Assembly: GCA_015183035.1 (NCBI GenBank)
Contig: JACZZP010000012.1
Location: forward strand, 1,674,001 to 1,738,000
Length of the DNA stretch: 64,000 bases
Reading direction: 5' to 3'
Source: Meloidogyne chitwoodi
Lineage: Eukaryota > Nematoda > Chromadorea > Rhabditida > Meloidogynidae
In this document: positions 10,971 through 23,900 of the stretch, in pieces
How the letters are laid out: each line of letters begins with the position of its first letter
Position numbering within the stretch: the first letter of the stretch is position 1
Made by a program: the position numbers and the translations under genes
Notes under the pieces: generated by a model
Told to the model about the DNA's origin: nothing
The model's input: only the letters and a program-made list of their open reading frames with translations
The model's database searches: none

Positions 10971-11950
10971 TTAAAATTCAATAACTTTTACACACAATTC
11001 TTCCAATATTTCTTTATATTTTTCAAGACAATTTAAATCAAGAATACCTTCATGATCTACATTTTCACATTTAATTAAATAAAGTTTTTTAGTTAAACAA
11101 GACCATCCTCCATCTTTTGAGTCACCAATATAATCACTGATAATTAATTTAAAATAATTTATTAATATTAATTTATTACCTAAAAAATAATTTTGATTTT
11201 TTCTCTGCAGTAAAAAGCCAAATTTCCGGAGAAAATTCAATATTATTATTTGTATTGAATTTATGTTTACGTAAAAATTCTGCCAAAATTTCTGCACCAT
11301 TGGAAAGAGAATTACGCTGATGTGCTGGGAAATGTTTAAAAAGGTCCTTAAAATTAGTAAATATAAAAAAAGTTCAAAAAAATTAATTTTACCAAAACAA
11401 ATTCTTTAGCCTTTTTTGGATAAATTAATTCTTGACCAACAGCCCAAGAGTCAAACATTATAATAAGAGGAATTTTTAAAAAAAGAGAAGAATTTTCAAA
11501 ATATTTTTGATTAAAAATAAGAGAAATTTCTCGGGCAATAACTCCTCCCAAAGAATGACCAAGTAAAATTAATGATGGTTTTTCTTCTTCTTTTCCTTTG
11601 GAAGAAATTAAATAATTTTCAATCTGTTAAAAATTATTAAAAAATTATTTTTTAATTTAATTTTTTAACCTGTTCAGCATAATATTTAGCTAATTCTACC
11701 AAATTGAAAGTTTTATTTAATAAAAAAGATTCAAATTCTAATGGAAATTGAATACCAACAATATTTACCCATTTAGGTAAAATTTTAGCTAAATTTGTAT
11801 ATAAAAGTGCTGATCCACTAATTGGATGGAGACAAAAAATATTTAAAAATAATTTATTTTTATAAAGTGTTGTTCTCTTTTTAAGTGGTAAAAATATAGA
11901 AGAAGAAAATAAATTATTTTCTTTTTCTAATTTTGTTGTTTTTACTACTA
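10971..11950 (-). other. thioesterase domain of the polyketide synthase
   Basis: Four exons. The first strand reads [15 protein letters not shown], the nucleophile elbow is [15 protein letters not shown], and the general-base histidine lies in [10 protein letters not shown] near the end. These are the Ser and His of an alpha/beta-hydrolase thioesterase that releases the chain by hydrolysis or cyclisation. The protein ends [11 protein letters not shown] with the stop at 10971-10973. I see no ACP between the AT and this domain. Confidence 0.85.
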
Positions 11951-14900
11951 TAAAAAATATTAAAATAAAAAGAAATTAATTTATTATTTTATTATTTAAT
12001 TTATTGAGAGAATATGTATATTAATTACTTTGAGTTTTAAATGATTCAAATATTTCTTCTTCTTTCGAATGATTTAATTCTTTTAAAAATTCAATTAATT
12101 TATTATCCAATTTATTATTATAAGAATTAAATAATAAATCAAAATTAATTTGAAAACCATACTTTAAAAATTAAAAAAAATTATTTTTTTAAATTAAAAA
12201 AAAATATTTTAACCTGCCAAAGTTGAGCTATTGCTTTTAATAATTGTGGAGGTTCTTCTTCTTTTTCTCCAATTAATATTTTTCTTTCATTTTCCATTGT
12301 TTTAATAATTTTTATTTTTTTATTTTGTTCAATTCCAAATTCATTTTCTGTTTCATTTATTAAATTAGGTAAAATACTAGAAGGGCCAATTTCTAATAAA
12401 AGACGAATATTAGGAAAATCACGTAATAATCTAAATTAAAAAATTAATTTTTAAATTTATTTTATTTTAAAAATATTATTTCTAACGTTTTCAAGCAAAG
12501 ATCTAATCTCACAGGTTCAGATAATTGTTTTCCCAAATATTCAGCCAAATCCAAAGGTTGATTTAAAAGATTTCCATCCAAATTTGAAATTACATTTTTA
12601 ACATTTTTTTGTTTTGACCATTTTGTATTTTTATTAAATATTTGTTCAACAGAAAATTTAAAATCTTTAATAATTGGACCCATAAATTCATTAGAATGAT
12701 AGCCATAATTAATTTTTTCCAAAATTTTGGCAGATTTAATTTTTTGATTTTTTCCTTCTTTAAGAATTTTATTAGCAACATTTTCAATATTTGAGGGTAT
12801 TCCAACAATTACGGAAATACTGGGAGAGAGACGAGCAGATAAATAAACTTGTTGATGAATAAGTTGCTAAAAAATAAATTTAAAAAAATTAATTAATTAT
12901 TTTTTAATTAATTAATTAATTAAAATATATTTCTTACAAAATTTTCATTTTGTTCAATTTCATTTCGTATCATTAACATTTTTGCTGGTTTAGTCCCTTT
13001 TTCAATTAATTTTCCCCTTTTCCATAATAATTTAATTCCTTTATTTATATTAAAATATCCAGCAGCACATAATGCACAGATTTCACCAAAACTGTGTCCA
13101 AAAAATAATTTAATGTTTTTTAAATTACAAATTTTCAATAAAAAAAGCCAAAGTGATTGATAAATGGCAAAAAGTGAGCATTGAATAAATGAAGGGGATG
13201 ATGAAAAAATATTTTTTGAAAAAATTTCATTTTTATTTTCATCAATATTTGTTTCATTATTTTCTATTTGTTTGCAAATATCAACAATTTTATTATTTAA
13301 TGAAGGAAAAAGTTGTCGTTCAAGGAGAAACATACCGGGAAATTGAACTTAAATAAAAAAAGAAACTTAAGAAAAGATCAACTTAAAAAATATAAACAAA
13401 CACTCAACAATAATTATTTATTTATTACAATACAAAAATATTTACATAATGTCACACAAGAAAATAGGTACAATAAGAATCACACAAGAAAATTGGGGGC
13501 AATTACATACAATTTATACATATTTATGAGGGAATCCTATCACGTTTTGGCATCATCTGACTGCCGCTTACATGTTGTACTCGATCGGCAAGTTCTTTCG
13601 GCGCACCATCCCGTCTCCCTGGAACCATTCGCGGCGGAATTGCTTGGCTGCTCCCTCCGGTGTGTTGGTCCATTCGACAGTGACACGATCGTTGTTGGTC
13701 GCTTCCGCAGCCGGATCGAAGGCGTCACAAGAGATGGCGATATTGATGGCCTCCTTCGGGTCGAGAACACCATTTGGCGGGTCCATGTTCAGACGGCGAG
13801 GGTTGGTCGTCTTGAAGGCGAAGCCGATACGATGACCGCCAGAGTTGATCACCTTTAATTTAAAAAAGAATAATTATTAGTGGTTATCTTTAATTAAATA
13901 AAATAAATTCACCTTCATGTAGTAGGTGTGCTTGTCATCGAACGGAGCGTTGAAGATCACCTTCACGGCAGGCAAGGTCGTGATGTCGCCGGGTGGAACA
14001 GATGCCATCGTTGAGAAGAGTTGTTTTGTTGATGTTGTTGATTGGAGTTGAAGAAAGCTGGTTGATGATGAATGGACATTCGATCAAGTTTTTATAGTTC
14101 TCTTCTGTTCTAGAACTTTTTTTGGTATAAAAACCTGATTAATTACTCACTCATCATCAACCAGCTTTCTTCAACTCCAATCAACAACATCAACAAAACA
14201 ACTCTTCTCAACGATGGCATCTGTTCCACCCGGCGACATCACGACCTTGCCTGCCGTGAAGGTGATCTTCAACGCTCCGTTCGATGACAAGCACACCTAC
14301 TACATGAAGGTGAATTTATTTTATTTAATTAAAGATAACCACTAATAATTATTCTTTTTTAAATTAAAGGTGATCAACTCTGGCGGTCATCGTATCGGCT
14401 TCGCCTTCAAGACGACCAACCCTCGCCGTCTGAACATGGACCCGCCAAATGGTGTTCTCGACCCGAAGGAGGCCATCAATATCGCCATCTCTTGTGACGC
14501 CTTCGATCCGGCTGCGGAAGCGACCAACAACGATCGTGTCACTGTCGAATGGACCAACACACCGGAGGGAGCAGCCAAGCAATTCCGCCGCGAATGGTTC
14601 CAGGGAGACGGGATGGTGCGCCGAAAGAACTTGCCGATCGAGTACAACATGTAAGCGGCAGTCAGATGATGCCAAAACGTGATAGGATTCCCTCATAAAT
14701 ATGTATAAATTGTATGTAATTGCCCCCAATTTTCTTGTGTGATTCTTATTGTACCTATTTTCTTGTGTGACATTATGTAAATATTTTTGTATTGTAATAA
14801 ATAAATAATTATTATTGAGTGTTTGTTTATATTTTTTAAGTTGATCTTTTCTTGAAATTTAGTTGTGAGATTTTTGGATTTTTAGCTTAAATTGTTTTTT

Positions 14901-17900
14901 CTCTAATTTTTGCCCAACCATTATTTTTTTTAAATCTTGAAAGTTGTTATGTTAAATAGTTTCTTTTATTGAGATAATTCGGGAATAATTTTAAAAAATT
15001 CTGAAAAAATTCTGAGGTAATTCTAAATTAATTCTGAAATTATAAAAACTATTCTGATTACTCTTTTTTACATAATTGATAAATAAACTTACTTCCCTGT
15101 GGACCAAAAAACACAGCTAACTTTTCCTCATTATTATTTTCATAATTTTCTATAATAATGTCTTCATTATTAACTATTTTAAGCAATTCTTTATTTAATT
15201 CAATTAAATTTCTTGCCAATATAAATGCTCTAAAACGAAAATAATGTTCTAGGCGAAATAATAAAGTATTTGATAATTGGTCCAAATTTGGATTTTCCTA
15301 AAAATATTTTTTCAAATATTCACAAATAATTAAAAAATTACTTTTATAACATATTCTGCTAATTTAGAAGCAAAAAATTTTAAAGAATTTTTTGATTCTG
15401 CACTGAGAGGAAATAGACGGAATTTTGTAGCTTCTTTATTAAATAAAGGAGGAATATTATTTTGTTTATTTTCTTTTAAATAATTATTTTTAATTAAATT
15501 TTCATCAAATCTTTTAGCAATAACTCCTTCAATATTTATTAAACAATTTTTATCATTATCAAAAATATTAAAGCTTCCAACAGCTATAAAATTATTATTA
15601 TTTAATTTTGCTTCTCCTATACAATAAATATTAGAAGGAATTCTCTAAAAAAAATTAATTTTTAAAATAAAAAATTAAAAAGAAAATTGACTTTCGTTTT
15701 AAGAACACTTTAATATAGACAAATATAACCTGAGGACCAGTGATCGGAAAGTTCCAGTTCCAGTTCCGGAACTATGGAACTACAAATTTCTGGAACTGGT
15801 TCGGAACTGGAACCATGGAACTACCAAATTTTTGGAACTGGAACTGGCCCGGAACTAGTCCTTACCCCACAATAGTTCCGGAACTGGAACTGGAACTATG
15901 AAAATTAAAAATGCAGTTCCGGAACTGGAACTGCAAAAATTCAAAAACAAGTTCCGGAACTGGAACTAGTTCCGTGGAAATTTTGGAACTTTACGATCAC
16001 TGCTGAGGACTCTCGTTATAATTATACCGTAATATTTGTATTTATAAAGGGAGATAAATAATTTAAATGAAAGTAATAAAAGTAAATTAGTGGGTTTGCA
16101 ATATTTATAATTTTCAATAAATTTTCCCACGAAAAAAAACTTTAAAAATATTTATAATTTTTAATCAAAAAAATATTAATTTTTTAAAGCTTCGATAAGT
16201 TTTAAATTTTTAAATTCTTCACAACTAAAATTTTTTACCTTAAAATTATTTAAATAATTTATTTTAACTAAATCAATTGAAATAGGCAAATAAAAATATT
16301 CTTTTTCCATTTGATAAATACATAAAGCCAAAGTTTGTAATCCAAATTCAATTAATTTCCATTTTTGTTGTTTTTCATCAATTATCATTTTTGATTTAAT
16401 TTTTATTTTTTTATCTATTTTTTAAAAAATTAAATAAAAAAATAATTTTAAAATATTATACTTTTAATTTTATTTTCTAAAAAAACATTTGCTTCATCTA
16501 TAAATTGCATTTTTGGGCCATAATTAATTCCTTTATTTTTTATATTATTGTAAAATTCTTTAACATTAAAAATAATTGTTTGACCATTTATTTCAATTTT
16601 TTTGTTATTTTTAATTAATTCCCTAAAATATATTTTTTAAATTAAAAAATAAAAATAAAATAATAAACTTATTAAATAATTTTGAAATTATTTGACAAGA
16701 AGAAAAACAGCTTTTTTCTTTTTCTCCAAAATTTTGTTGTTTTTCTTCTACAATTAATTTTAATAAAAAACCTTCATAATCATTAATTATTTTATTTTTA
16801 TTTTTAATTATTTTTGAATTTTTCCAATCTGTTAAAAACATTTTTTGATTAAATTTAATTTCTTTAATTAATAAATTTTTATTTTCAAAATTATTTTCCG
16901 TCTCTAAGTTTTTTAAATAATAATTAATAAATTGTTCTATTTGAAAAGCTGCAGGTACTAAAGGTTGGTTAAATAATAAATGATTTTGACAATAAATTGA
17001 AATATTTTTATTTTGACTTTCAAAGGCTAAATTAATGTCCTTTAAGTTGTTTTTAATTAAAAAAGTATTTTTAGAATATTTTCTGTTTTCATCAAGTTCA
17101 AAACGTTCAAATAAATATTTTGCCAATTTTTCAATATTTCCTCTCTCAAAAAGGTCAATAATATTAATTTTAATTCCAAATAATTCCAATCTCTTATTTA
17201 AATCACTTTTTAATTGATAAAGTCTTAAAGAGTCTAATCCCATTTCCATAAAACCCAAAGATTTAAAATTTAAATTTTCTACAAAATTATTAATACTTTT
17301 TCCTTCCTCTTTAAAGTCTTCATTTAAGCTATAAATTTGTTTTAAAACTTGAGAGGTTATAATTTCTTCAAAATTTGGAATATTTTGTTTTATTGAATTA
17401 TTTAATTTTTGTAAATTTATTTTTTCTTCTTTAATATTTTTAAAATTATTTTTATTATTTTTAATTATTTTTTCTTCTTTTTGTTCTTCAATATCCTCAA
17501 ATCTTTTATAAAAATCTTCAAAATTTTCTTTTAATTTTTTCCAATCAAATTTTCCTATTAATAATTGTGTAGGTTGATATTTTAAAGCAATTTTAAAGCA
17601 ATAAAGAGCTAATTTAGTTGTTAGCCCAGTAAACCCTAGAGAATTGAGTAATTCATTAGTTCCTGGTTTACTAGCTGCCATACCGACCTTAATCAAAAGA
17701 AAATATTTTTTAAATTATTTTATATTAAAGTTAATAGGAAAAACATCAAATATAAACATAAAACTGATTTAATAATTTATTATAATTTTAATAATTTTTT
17801 TTTATTGAATTTTAGACTATTTTAGTCTCACAGAAGTTTAATTTTATTTTAAATTTTTTAAAAATTTTCTTTTTTACCTCCAACCAATTACCCCAATTCA

Positions 17901-20900
17901 AAACAGTCCCAGAATATCCATTTTCTTTTCTTTTGTGAATTAAAGCATCACAAAAAGCATTTGCCGCCGAATAAGCACTTTGCCCATTATTTGGTTGTAA
18001 AGAAGTTAAAGAAGAATTAATTATAAAATGAACAGGATTTAAATTATATAAACTAAATAAATAAATAATTAAATATTTTATTTAAAAAAAATACTTTAGT
18101 AAATAATCAATTAAAAATGCTCCTTCAGCTTTAGGTCCAACAACTTTACCCAAAGAAGAAGATTCCATTGCAGCCATTGGGGCATTTATTAAAATACCAG
18201 CAGAATGAATAATTCCATTTAATTGAAGCATTTCTGGCCTAATATGTAGAATATTAAATATATTTTTAATTAATTATTAAAAATCATCTCACATTTCAAA
18301 AATTTCTTTCATAATTTCAACATCAGTAACATTGCATAATTTAAGTTTAACACAACAATATTTATTCATTTGTTTAAAATAATTCCAAAATATATCATTT
18401 TTATTAGGTTTATTCCTTGCTAATAATATTAAATATTTTAATGAAGAAGAAAATTCTTTGGTCAGCCAATAAGCGATCTAATTAATTTAATTTTTAATTA
18501 ATTTAAAAATTATTTAATTTATATTTTAAGCAAAAATATAGTCAACTCTCGTTATAAAGAGATCCAGTAGGTGTTCCCTTTATCTGATATCCTAATATTT
18601 AGATTTGTTTTTTGAAGAGAAATTAAGGGAATGAAAGGTAAGTGTCCTTATAAGGAATATTCAATGTCCTTATAATTAGAATCAAATTAAGTAGAATATT
18701 TAAAAATTATTAAAAATAATTTTATGAATTTTCCCTTTTAAATATAAAAATTCAAACTTGTAATCCAATCCCTTTAGTTCCACCAGTAATAAGCCAAGTA
18801 CCTCTAGGTATCCATTCATCATTTTTATTAAATAAATTGTTATTTTCATTATTTAATTCTTTAAAAAAATTTTTAAAATAATATTCTTTTAAATTTATTG
18901 AATAAAATTCAAAAAAATCATTTCCCATTTCAAATTGAAAATTTTGAAAAAAATTGATAATAAAATTTAAAATAGGTAGTTGATTATTTTCTTTAATATT
19001 ATTAGTTGTTAATTTTAATATTATTTTTTGTTTTTTAATTATTAAAATAAAAATACGGCAAAGATATAAAATAGCATTTGAATAAATTTTTATTAAATTA
19101 ATTTGATCAGAAATTTTTAAATTTTTAGAATTTTGAAGAAAAATAATATTTAAATTAATAATTAAAGCCTTTAAAAATTAAATTTAAATTTTAAAAATAT
19201 TTTTTAATTTTTTCTTACCTTTTTTATTCCTTCTCCATTATAATTTAATTCTTCTTTTTCTTCTTCTTTTTGATAAATTTTTTCAAAAAGTTTAATTAAA
19301 TTTTCTTCAAAATTATTTTTATTTTTTAAATTTATTAAATATTTTATTATTTTTTCTTCTTTTTCTCTTTTTTTAATTTCAAAAATAATTTCAAAATTAT
19401 TTTTTATTAAAATTTTTATTAAAATATTGGGAGGATTCTCTGAAGATTTTTTAATTATTTTTTCTTTTTCTTCTCTAACAATAAAAATACATTCTTTAGC
19501 AGCTATTTTTAAAAACTTTTCTTCTTCTTTTAAATTTTTTTCTTCTTTTTTAATAAAATAATTTTCTTTAATTTTATTACTACAAATGTTTTTATTATTT
19601 TTAAGTTTTTTATTTACTATTTTATTTTTTTTATTATTATTTTTAGTTTTTTGTTCAACTTCTTTATCTTCTTCATCTGTTGATTCAAATTCTTTTTCCT
19701 CATATTCATCTTTTTTTTCTTTATCTTCATTTTCTTCATCGTTATAATTCCCTTTCTCTTCTTCTTCTTCATCATCGTCCTCTTCTTTATTCTTATCCCC
19801 TTTTTCATTTTCTTCTTTCTCTTCTTCATCATTCTCTTCCTCGTACTCCTTTTCATCATTTCCGTCTTTGTCCTCTTCTTCGTTATTCTCCTCTTCAGCA
19901 TCGTCCTCATCTTTATCTTCATCGTCATTCTCTTCATCTGTATCTTCCTCTTTTTCTTCATTCTCTTCCTCTTCCTCCTCATCTTCTTCTTTATTATTAT
20001 TTTCATCATCTTCATTCTCATCTTTATCCTCCTCTTCAACATTCTCTTCTTCTTCAATTTTATTATCAATCAATTCAATTAATTCATTTGCTCTTCCAAT
20101 CATAAAAATATCAGCTGGTGTTATCCCCTTTTTATTATTAATTTTAAATTTCTGATTAAATTCTTGTGATAAAGCCATTAAAGAAATTGAATCTAATCCT
20201 AATTGTGTTAAACTCATATCTAACCAATTTATTGGTAATTTAGCTGATGGAAGGGCAGAACATAAAATTTGACCAATTTGTTTAGTTAATTGTTTTTTAG
20301 AAGAATTATTAATTAAATTCTTTTAAAAAAATTTAATTAAATATTTTTTATAAATTTTATTAAATTAATTGTTCAAAAATAATTAAATTTATAAGTATAT
20401 TAAAAATTAATTAATTTTTAACTATTTTACCCCAAAAAATTAAATAATTTTAAATAAATTTTTTTCTTACATTTTTTTCAATTTTCATTGCTTTGCAATT
20501 ATTTTTTTGAATAAAATTTTGTTGATTAGAATAGTTAACTTTTTCCTTTTTTAATTCAAAAATAATAAAAATTTTGCCTTTTAAATCTAAAACTTTAACC
20601 AAATGAGAATTTTTTTGTTCATAAAAACGTAAAATATATTCTTTTTGTTTTCTTTAAAAATTAATAAATTATTTTATTAAATTAAAATTAATTAATTCAA
20701 ACCTTTCTTTAAATTCATCATCTTCATTATTAGGGAATACTTTAATTGTTTGAATTTCTTCAATTTTTTTTAAATAATTAAAATATTCAAATATCTTAAA
20801 ATTATTTTAAATTATTTTTAAAAAATATTAAAAAATAATAATAAAGAGGAGATAATCCTTTAATTTTATAATTTAAAAAATTTGAGGATGTGATTGTCTT

Positions 20901-23900
20901 CAATAGTCCATAAACGACACACAAGTGGGACAGTTTTAATTCTCCAACCTCCACTGCGCGTATTTTAGGCCCCGCGCAACCTCCACACAAGTGCAACATC
21001 CGAAGATGAGACTCAAACTCCAGGGCATTTGTATTTGTTTTTAGTTTTGTTTTTGTTTTTGTTTTTGTTTATTTGTTTTGTTTTATGCTTTCGATTAGTG
21101 CTTTGAGTCTAGACTCTAAGAGTTCATCGTCCGCACCCCACAAGGAATCGGCATAGACCTCAACACAGTGTCTAACGCACTACCACATCCATGCGAGTGT
21201 TAGAGAAATTTCTCTTATATATAATGCAAGGAAATTAATTTCTCTTTTCTTCGATGTGTTGTAAAACAAGTGGTTAGAGTAGATAATTAATATACTTACA
21301 CTCTTTTTTTGTTTTTCTTTTATTTTTCTCTGTTATTTTGTAATATTTCTAGTTTATTTATTTTTTAATATAAAAATTAATTTTAAATATTTTAAAATTT
21401 AAAAATTTAAAATTAAAACTAACTTGAACTAAAATATTTTCCATAATTTGTGAATTAAATAAAATTAATTTATTATTATTATCATTTTCTTCATTATTAT
21501 CTCCTTCATAATTATTATTTAAATATTTTTCCTTCTTTAAAAAATTATTTTCTTCTTTTTCTTTTTTATTTTTACTAAAATTAATTTTTTCTTCTTTTAA
21601 TTTTACTAAACAAATTAATTTTTTATTTTTATTTTTTTCTTCTCCCCAAATTTTAATTAAATTATTTTCTTCTTTTTTTAAAAAAATTTGTGTAATTAGC
21701 CATTGCTTTCCTTTTTTATTAATAAATTCTAAAATATTTAATTGCTCAAATTTAATTGAAATTGAATTTAATTTTAAATATTTATAGCCAATAGCTATTA
21801 TTAATTCAATTAATAGACCAATTATATGACAATTTATATTTAATGAATTATTTGATAACTGAAAAATATTTTTTTTTAATTATTTTTTAATTTTATAATA
21901 ATTAAAAATTAATACTAATTTTATATTAGCAAAAAACATTAATTTAAAGAAAGAGAAGATTAAAAAATATTTTTAAAAGGAAAAGCTGTGCAACGCAGAG
22001 AAAGTTAACTTACTCTGCGTTCTCTTCCTTTGCTTAACATTAATTACTCTTACATTTGGTTTTTTTAACATAACTTTTTTTAAAATTAAGATAAAAATAT
22101 AATCTAAATTTTAAAAAATAAATAATAAAATTAGACTTTATTAAAAAATAAAATTTTATAAAATTAGATTAATTTTTGATAAATTTATGGAAAAATTTTG
22201 AATAGAAGATCTACCCCCAATATTTTTAAATTTTCTTCTGAGAAAAAATAAAAAATTTTAAAAATTTTTTACCTTTGATAAAAGCCAAGGCATTCTTTTT
22301 GTACATAAAAGAGATTCAAATTGAATAAAATTATTATTATTATTATTTATAAAATTTCCTAAAAGAGGATGGCAACCAAAATTATTATTTAATTTCCAAG
22401 CATCTTTTAAAGTCCAAAAACGATTTTGTCTATCAAAAGAATATTTTGGTAATTTAATTAATTTTAAATAATTATTATTATTTATTATTGGATAAATTAT
22501 TTTCCAATTTAATTTAATTCCATTAGAATAACCAAAAGCTAAAAGTTGACATAAATCATTAGAATTATTTAAATAAGTAAATGAATATTCTTTTTTTGTT
22601 TTAAAAGGTCCAATAATTAATTTAGTATTATTTGATGAAATTGATAATAATTTATTATTTATTATATCTTTAAAAAATAATATTATTTTATTAAAATAAT
22701 ATTTTTATTGAACACTCAGTTTTATAAAAATATTTAAAAAATTTAATCTTATTATTTTAATTTAAATTTTTAAAAAAAGGTAGGTCTATATAAATCTTTC
22801 TCTACAATAACCTAAAAAGGTTTTCTTCTTAAAATATATACTTAAATAATATTTATATAATTGAACACTCAAGGGAAGTGTTCCCTTGAATTATCACTAG
22901 AACTACATAAATTCAACTTTAATTTAATTTTTAATTTAATTTAAATAAAATAAATTTAATACACTTACCTAATTCTTCTTCTTTCTCTTCATTATTTTCT
23001 ATTTTTTTAATTTCTTCAATAAATTTAATAATTTTATTTTTTGTCATTTTGTCTTCTTCCCAAATAATTTCTCTAAATAAATTAATTAATATTAAATTAT
23101 TATTTTTATTAATTATTTCATTTTCTTTTTTAATTAATCCAAAATCTTTTAATATTTTAAAACGTCCAAAAGTATCAGCTAATTTAATTATTGAATTGTC
23201 TAATTCTTTTATATTTTTATTATTTCCTTCAATTTTATTAATAATTAAATTAAATGCTTGTTTATAGGCATAAACTTGATTATATAAATTAAAAGACATT
23301 TTAGGCCAAAAACCAAAACAATAATTTATTGAAGTTATATTATTATTATCCTTTAAATTAATTAAATTAAATTATTTAATTAAATTTAAATTAATTTTAA
23401 ATATTTTTAAATATTTTAGAGGCAAATTTTGTTTACTTTTTTTTAACAAATATTTTAAATAATAAATGGTATCGAGATGTTGGACTGACACTGAGTTCGA
23501 ATTAGTATTTCTCTAGTTGTAGCCTTTAAACCGGTTTTTTTGTTTCTGGACTAAATAAATAAAAATCTGATTTATCTGGCCCTTCTCTATTCAAAAATTT
23601 CTAGTCCAGAATTAACCCAATAAATTTAATTTTAAAACAAAAAATTGAAATTTCTGTTTTTATTTAATTTAATAAAATATTAAAAAAATTATTTAAGATA
23701 CTACCTTTCTAACAATAATATTCTCTTCTTTTATTTCTTCACTTTCTTTATTCTCTTCAGGAAAAATTATAACGGCCCTAACATTTAATGGAGGATTTTT
23801 AAAATTATTATTATCAATTAAATTCCCTGCTGCCGCACAAATTTCATTAATTTTCCATTCTTTTTGATTTTTTATAAAATTTAGATATTTTTTTAAAATT

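Larger units (their letters stand above)
13369..14853. repeat. 703-bp-arm inverted repeat (MSP palindrome)
   Basis: Arms 13369-14071 and 14151-14853 mirror each other about position 14111. I found a single mismatch between them, in the 3' flank (ATTATTG versus ATTGTTG). The 79-bp centre is not random: similarity continues in diverged form up to a mirrored TATA box on each side, leaving about 29 unique bases (14097-14125). Identical arms around a diverged core suggest gene conversion between the arms. Confidence 0.95.
13348..15092 (-). other. 1,745-bp polyketide synthase intron hosting two MSP genes
   Basis: The donor GTAAGT starts at 15092 and the acceptor AAG ends at 13348. Most introns of this gene are 40-70 bp, so this one is outsized. 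The palindrome fills 13369-14853, leaving only 21 bases before the acceptor and about 240 bases after the donor. The left MSP gene runs in the same direction as the host gene, the right one against it. Confidence 0.85.
12230..15450 (-). other. C-terminal acyltransferase domain (interrupted by the MSP-bearing intron)
   Basis: The linker [14 protein letters not shown] is followed by AVFFGPQG at the end of one exon (last base 15093) and IQFPGMF at the start of the next (first base 13347). Together these give the usual AT opening (F.GQG.Q.PGM). Then come [13 protein letters not shown] with the acyl-Ser, a YGYHS motif in the substrate-specificity position, and [15 protein letters not shown] at the end. 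The split codon (A|TT) and GTAAGT/AAG sites show a normal intron of 1,745 bp. Confidence 0.85.

Noticed and set aside
13313..13858. 181-codon plus-strand open frame over the left MSP gene, with mirror frames on the right copy
   Set aside because: It is the antisense shadow of msp exon 2 and runs into intergenic DNA; the frames repeat exactly in mirrored form because the DNA is palindromic.
13369..14853. Assembly artefact as explanation for the MSP palindrome
   Set aside because: The core is diverged and asymmetric, there is a mismatch between arms, and the outer flanks fit the polyketide synthase exons exactly. It remains the first thing to test with long reads.
19617..20069. 150-codon minus-strand frame rich in Lys and Met
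   Set aside because: Frame-shifted reading of the same acidic tract.
19680..20155. Plus-strand frames rich in Ser, Leu and His
   Set aside because: Antisense reading of the Glu/Asp codon tract of the polyketide synthase.
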